This document shows, in pieces, positions 60,977-64,000 of a DNA stretch of 64,000 nt. The notes beneath the pieces are model-generated. The model saw only the letters and a program-made list of their open reading frames with translations. It had not been told where the DNA came from and made no database searches. A program made the translations under genes and the position numbers. The DNA is taken from assembly GCF_900100785.1 (NCBI RefSeq), contig NZ_FNCP01000024.1, forward strand, positions 20,007 to 84,006. The letters are read 5' to 3'. The DNA comes from Desulfosporosinus hippei DSM 8344 (GTDB taxonomy: Bacteria > Bacillota > Desulfitobacteriia > Desulfitobacteriales > Desulfitobacteriaceae). How positions within the stretch are numbered: the stretch's first letter is position 1; every line of letters starts with the position of its first letter.

Positions 60977-61209
60977 GCAATTCCTCTCCGTCTCCGAGCC
61001 AGAAATTTTTTTGGACTAGTTTGACGGGTGTTGGATATGATGTTGGAGCTTTTGGGGGTTGTTTAGCATCTTCATGCAATGGCGCTTGAGGGAATTAAGG
61101 ACGGTTCCCTAAAAGGGCATAAAAAGGAGGGGGTACGACAAAAAAACCTATGGTAATATTGTGAAAAGATGTATAATTAGAACAATCTATTAAAGGAAGG
61201 GGTATGTAC

Positions 61210-62157
61210 ATGAAGAAACGATCTTTATTTCTCGTTGCAGCTTTGTCCCTTACATTAGCTTTAGGAGGGGTATTCGGCTGTGGTGCAAAGGCACCTGCCA
61301 CAGGATCTACTCCGGAAAACACAAAAAAAGAGGGGCCGACCATTAAGATTTCGTCTAAGACTTTTACTGAAGCAGCACTTTTGGGGACTATGAGTCTTCA
61401 GTATCTGGAAGGATTGGGCTACCCGGTTGAAAACAAAATGGGCTTAGGTGAATTGGCTGTAATCAGACCTGCTTTAACCTCAGGCCAAATCGACCTTTAC
61501 TGGGAATACACCGGTACCGGTGTTATGAATTTAATGGAACATGAGCCTGTGTTTGATGCTGCTGAAAGCTATAAATTGATTAAGGAATGGGATGCTAAGA
61601 ACGGCATTGCTTGGCTGGAATATGCACCCCTCAATGATACTTATGGAATCGTAGTCCGTCCGGAGATTGCCGAAAAATATAAGCTTAAAACTGTTTCTGA
61701 CTATGTCACCCAAGTGAAAAAGGGCGAAAGCTTGAAATTTGTTGGTTTCCCGGAGTGGGAAGGAAGAGCGGATGGTCTGCCTTCTTTTGAGAAAGTTTAT
61801 GATTTCAAAATGCCTAAAGGGGATTTCGTTAACGTTGCTATGGGCTTGAACTATGATACTCTTAAAGCTCAAAAAGGTGATTTAGCTCTGGCCTTTACCA
61901 CCGAGCCTAGAATTATTACAGATAAGCTTGTAATGTTGGAAGATGATAAAAGTGCCTTCCCTGTTTACAATGCTGCCCCTGTTGTACGTCAAGCCATTGT
62001 TGATAAGTACCCAACTTTGGCTGCCGATCTCAAGAAATTAAGCGCTTTGCTGGACACTAAGACAATTACTGAATTGAACATGCAAGCCGATGTTGAGAAG
62101 AAGTCTATTGAAGAAGTATCTTCCACGTTCTTAAAGAGTAAAGGGTTGTTGAAGTAA
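61210..62157 (+). CDS. Opu-type substrate-binding lipoprotein
   Basis: About 315 aa (ATG 61210 preferred; ATG 61204 is too near AAGGAAGGGG). Lipoprotein signal with FGCGAK (Cys near 23). IKISSKTFTEAALLGTMSLQ, LTSGQIDLYWEYTGTGVMNL and DLALAFTTEPRIITDKLVML are the conserved parts of OpuAC/OpuCC/YehZ binding proteins, with aromatic residues for a quaternary ammonium cage (WEYTG). It delivers glycine betaine, choline or carnitine. The substrate is not resolved by sequence. Confidence 0.9.
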   Translation: MKKRSLFLVAALSLTLALGGVFGCGAKAPATGSTPENTKKEGPTIKISSKTFTEAALLGTMSLQYLEGLGYPVENKMGLGELAVIRPALTSGQIDLYWEYTGTGVMNLMEHEPVFDAAESYKLIKEWDAKNGIAWLEYAPLNDTYGIVVRPEIAEKYKLKTVSDYVTQVKKGESLKFVGFPEWEGRADGLPSFEKVYDFKMPKGDFVNVAMGLNYDTLKAQKGDLALAFTTEPRIITDKLVMLEDDKSAFPVYNAAPVVRQAIVDKYPTLAADLKKLSALLDTKTITELNMQADVEKKSIEEVSSTFLKSKGLLK

Positions 62158-62204
62158 AGTGGTTTGAAGCGAAGTTAAGGTAAGTTCAGTCTGGGGAGAG
62201 AAAG

Positions 62205-62470
62205 TGTCTTAGCCCGTTCGCACATCCTACGGCGCGAAAGTTTTCGTCTATGGATCTGCGCCTTCGGCGATAGTGTCCACCGGACACTATCGCCAATGGA
62301 GACTTACGTGATTCATCGCTATTCGCTTGCCGCTAAGGCTAAAACTCAAAACCTCTGGGCCTTCTGCAAGTAAACCATTGAGTTTCTTCACGCCTTATCG
62401 ACTGCGCTCATTGACGCGATTCCACTAAAGTGCTCACTATGCTAGGTCACTTCCTCTGGTTTTAAGTTGG
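62205..62470. repeat. GC-rich repeat region (family B-related)
   Basis: It contains CGATAGTGTCCACCGGACACTATCG-type palindrome at about 62260-62290 (shared with 25395-25415), plus CTTCTGCAAGTAAACC and CTGCGCCTTCGGCGATAG pieces. The similarity to family B is partial. No gene is supported between 62158 and 62629. Confidence 0.55.
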
Positions 62471-62629
62471 TAAGTGAATAAGAGTACGAGTGAGAGTACC
62501 TTAATTCGGTGCTGCACCGAGAGGCTGGGTAGAGATTAATTAAATGGCCACTTTATGCCCAAGTGTATTTCAGGGGTGTAAAGTGGCTTTATAAAGCTAT
62601 TTTGACAACGTGAAGGGCGGATTTTTTAG

Positions 62630-63619
62630 ATGTCTGAGATTGATAAGTTTGTTAGACTCTTTGCTGTGCCGGAATTTGTAGTTCCCCATTTGTCTCTTTT
62701 TCTCTCTGAACGGGAGATGATTCTGGTGGCTCGGCTGAATGGTGAAAAGTGTTCTGTCTCGAAAATTGTTTTAAGGATGAACAGTAATTTTGAAGATGTA
62801 CAGGACTTATTAGACGCCTGTTATAATAAACACCTTGTTCATAGGGAAGAGGTGGATGGAGATTACATTTATTGTGGGGCGGATTTCTATGAACTCTTGG
62901 ATTATATCTGTAAGTTTGATGAAAACTATCATTTAATCGATAAAGATCTGAGACGAACTTTAGACAAATGGTGTTATCGAGTTTATCGTGAGCGGATGGA
63001 TGCTTATCTGGGTTCCCTTCTTGAGGGGGAAGCTGTGGATAGGGCCCCAGAGACCTTCCTGATGATTGAAGACTTGGATAAAGTTTTGGAATCTGTAAAG
63101 GATATTCGTTTAGTTCCCTGTAATTGCCGCAAGTTAGCAAGTCACTGTATTAAGCCTACGGAAACTTGTTTGAGCTTTGACGATTCCATAACCGACCGAA
63201 CCTTTGGTCGTTCCCTTTCCAAAGAAGAGGCCGGAGAGTTGGTGCGGGCAGCTCATAAAAAGGGGTTAATGCATCAAGTAAACAGTGACTGGCGAACCAA
63301 GGGGCCGACTTATATCTGCAATTGTTGTTCCTGCTGTTGTTATCCCTTGCGTTTGGCTCAGGAAAAAGGAACGAAGGGTGTTTTTCCCATCAGTCAATTC
63401 ATGGTTCAGCGTGATGAGGCTAAGTGTTCGCATTGTGGGGCTTGTGCTAAGCGCTGCAATTTTAGGGCTTTCTATATAGGAGAGGCAGGAACAGTGGTGA
63501 AGGGAAAAAGTCGGAGAAAGGTTGAGCTTGATCTGAACAATTGTTGGGGATGCGGGATTTGTAAAGAGGCCTGCCCTACTAAGGCTATTTCCATGACCCA
63601 GATAATTGCGATCGGTTAA
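62630..63619 (+). CDS. Cysteine-rich ferredoxin protein with N-terminal helical/winged region
   Basis: A 329-aa protein. The first 110 residues look like winged-helix segments (LSEREMILVARLNGEKCSVS). A middle Cys set (CNCRKLASHC...TC near 164-180) and an unusual run ICNCCSCCC near 225 precede two classical [4Fe-4S] motifs, CSHCGACAKRC near 264 and CWGCGICKEACP near 302. Such proteins are common in anaerobic Firmicutes; electron transfer or redox sensing is likely but unproven. The start follows GGGCGG-type sequence. Confidence 0.75.
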   Translation: MSEIDKFVRLFAVPEFVVPHLSLFLSEREMILVARLNGEKCSVSKIVLRMNSNFEDVQDLLDACYNKHLVHREEVDGDYIYCGADFYELLDYICKFDENYHLIDKDLRRTLDKWCYRVYRERMDAYLGSLLEGEAVDRAPETFLMIEDLDKVLESVKDIRLVPCNCRKLASHCIKPTETCLSFDDSITDRTFGRSLSKEEAGELVRAAHKKGLMHQVNSDWRTKGPTYICNCCSCCCYPLRLAQEKGTKGVFPISQFMVQRDEAKCSHCGACAKRCNFRAFYIGEAGTVVKGKSRRKVELDLNNCWGCGICKEACPTKAISMTQIIAIG

Positions 63620-63648
63620 TCTGATCAACCACTTAAGGAGGAGTTGAA

Positions 63649-63921
63649 ATGAATCGCAAAATTCTTTTGATTTCATTTCTATTTCTGATTCTATTTACAA
63701 GTATATTGGGTTATGGTGTATATTGGTTGTTTTATGACATGGATCGTCTTCCCAAAGGGACTCTGATTGCGGAAGAAACCTCTCCGGATAAAACCTATAC
63801 CGTTAAGGCCTACACTTCTGATGCCGGGGCCACTACTTCATATTCTGTAATTGCAGAGTTATCCTTTAATAAAGTGAGTAAGAAATCTAAAATTATCTAC
63901 TTACAATATAAACATTCATGA
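63649..63921 (+). CDS. DUF5412-like membrane-anchored protein (possibly truncated)
   Basis: A 90-aa protein with an N-terminal helix (ILLISFLFLILFTSILGYG) and the DUF5412-like region SPDKTYTVKAYTSDAGATTS. Relatives usually continue past IYxQY for about 25 more residues; here the frame ends at IYLQYKHS, so a 3' truncation or frameshift is likely. AAGGAGGAG precedes the ATG. It lies 30 bp after the ferredoxin gene. Confidence 0.65.
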   Translation: MNRKILLISFLFLILFTSILGYGVYWLFYDMDRLPKGTLIAEETSPDKTYTVKAYTSDAGATTSYSVIAELSFNKVSKKSKIIYLQYKHS

Positions 63922-64000
63922 ACCTTCCGTTCACAGGGAGGCATGAAAATTTTCGGACATCTTTTCATGGCAAGAATTAACTGAGATAATCTTAATAAGG

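Noticed and set aside
1..64000. tRNA, rRNA, prophage or complete IS
   Set aside because: No cloverleaf, rRNA-like or transposase sequence was recognised on reading; a tRNAscan/Rfam run would be needed to exclude short RNAs.

Overview
The window looks like the chromosome of an anaerobic, spore-forming, low-to-mid GC Firmicute of the Peptococcaceae (Desulfosporosinus / Desulfitobacterium-like). This is inferred from the gene order L21 - Prp - L27 - Spo0B-like - Obg, a DMSO-reductase-type DmsABC operon with a Tat signal, LUD/CCG lactate-oxidation-type iron-sulfur proteins, AGGAGG-type ribosome binding sites and frequent TTG/GTG starts. No rRNA, tRNA, CRISPR array or intact insertion sequence was recognised.

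Layout. 1-421: tail of a CpsD/BY-kinase-like ATPase. 492-7219: a compact RiPP cluster made of a nucleotidyltransferase, two short precursors, a PqqD-like RRE protein, a radical SAM/SPASM enzyme, two more short precursors (not obvious from ORF length), an HPr-kinase-like P-loop protein, an S26 signal-peptidase-like protease and an ABC exporter. All four precursors share a YxKP...L..EE leader but have unrelated cores. This is the best candidate for a new system in the window. 7.3-11.5 kb: a broken hicA with hicB, DUF3102, DUF2922/DUF1659, a Fic protein and a YczE membrane protein. 11.9-16.0 kb: dmsABC. 16.1-23 kb: AbrB-like and XRE small regulators, an unknown 455-aa protein, a DMT transporter, and a chemoreceptor bracketed by inverted copies of a hairpin repeat with gene fragments beside it. 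23.1-25.8 kb: an NSS amino-acid transporter separated from its MetS small subunit by about 1 kb of GC-rich repeat. 26.0-35.6 kb: a second Fic protein, a complete Liv-type ABC transporter, two LUD iron-sulfur proteins and a GntR regulator. 35.9-46.5 kb: two HEPN/MNT modules, CheV, a lipoprotein, a large CWB2/LRR surface protein, P-II beside an internally deleted amt, and a PutP-like symporter. 46.6-50.3 kb: rplU-prp-rpmA-spo0B-obg. 50.6-53.3 kb: a MacA/MacB-type pair lacking an ATPase, and YhbY. 53.8-56.3 kb: secreted proteins and an orphan molybdo-flavoprotein FAD subunit. 56.6-62.2 kb: a sigma-54 activator followed by an Opu-type quaternary-amine ABC operon with a well-matched -24/-12 promoter. 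62.6-64.0 kb: a cysteine-rich ferredoxin protein and a short DUF5412-like protein.

Two dispersed repeat families run through the window. Family A is about 110 bp with three hairpins. Family B is a GC-rich element of up to about 950 bp, with fragments at many intergenic sites. Both sit next to broken or separated genes (DMT/yczE fragments, metP-metS, the start of the RiPP exporter), which suggests they have shaped this region.
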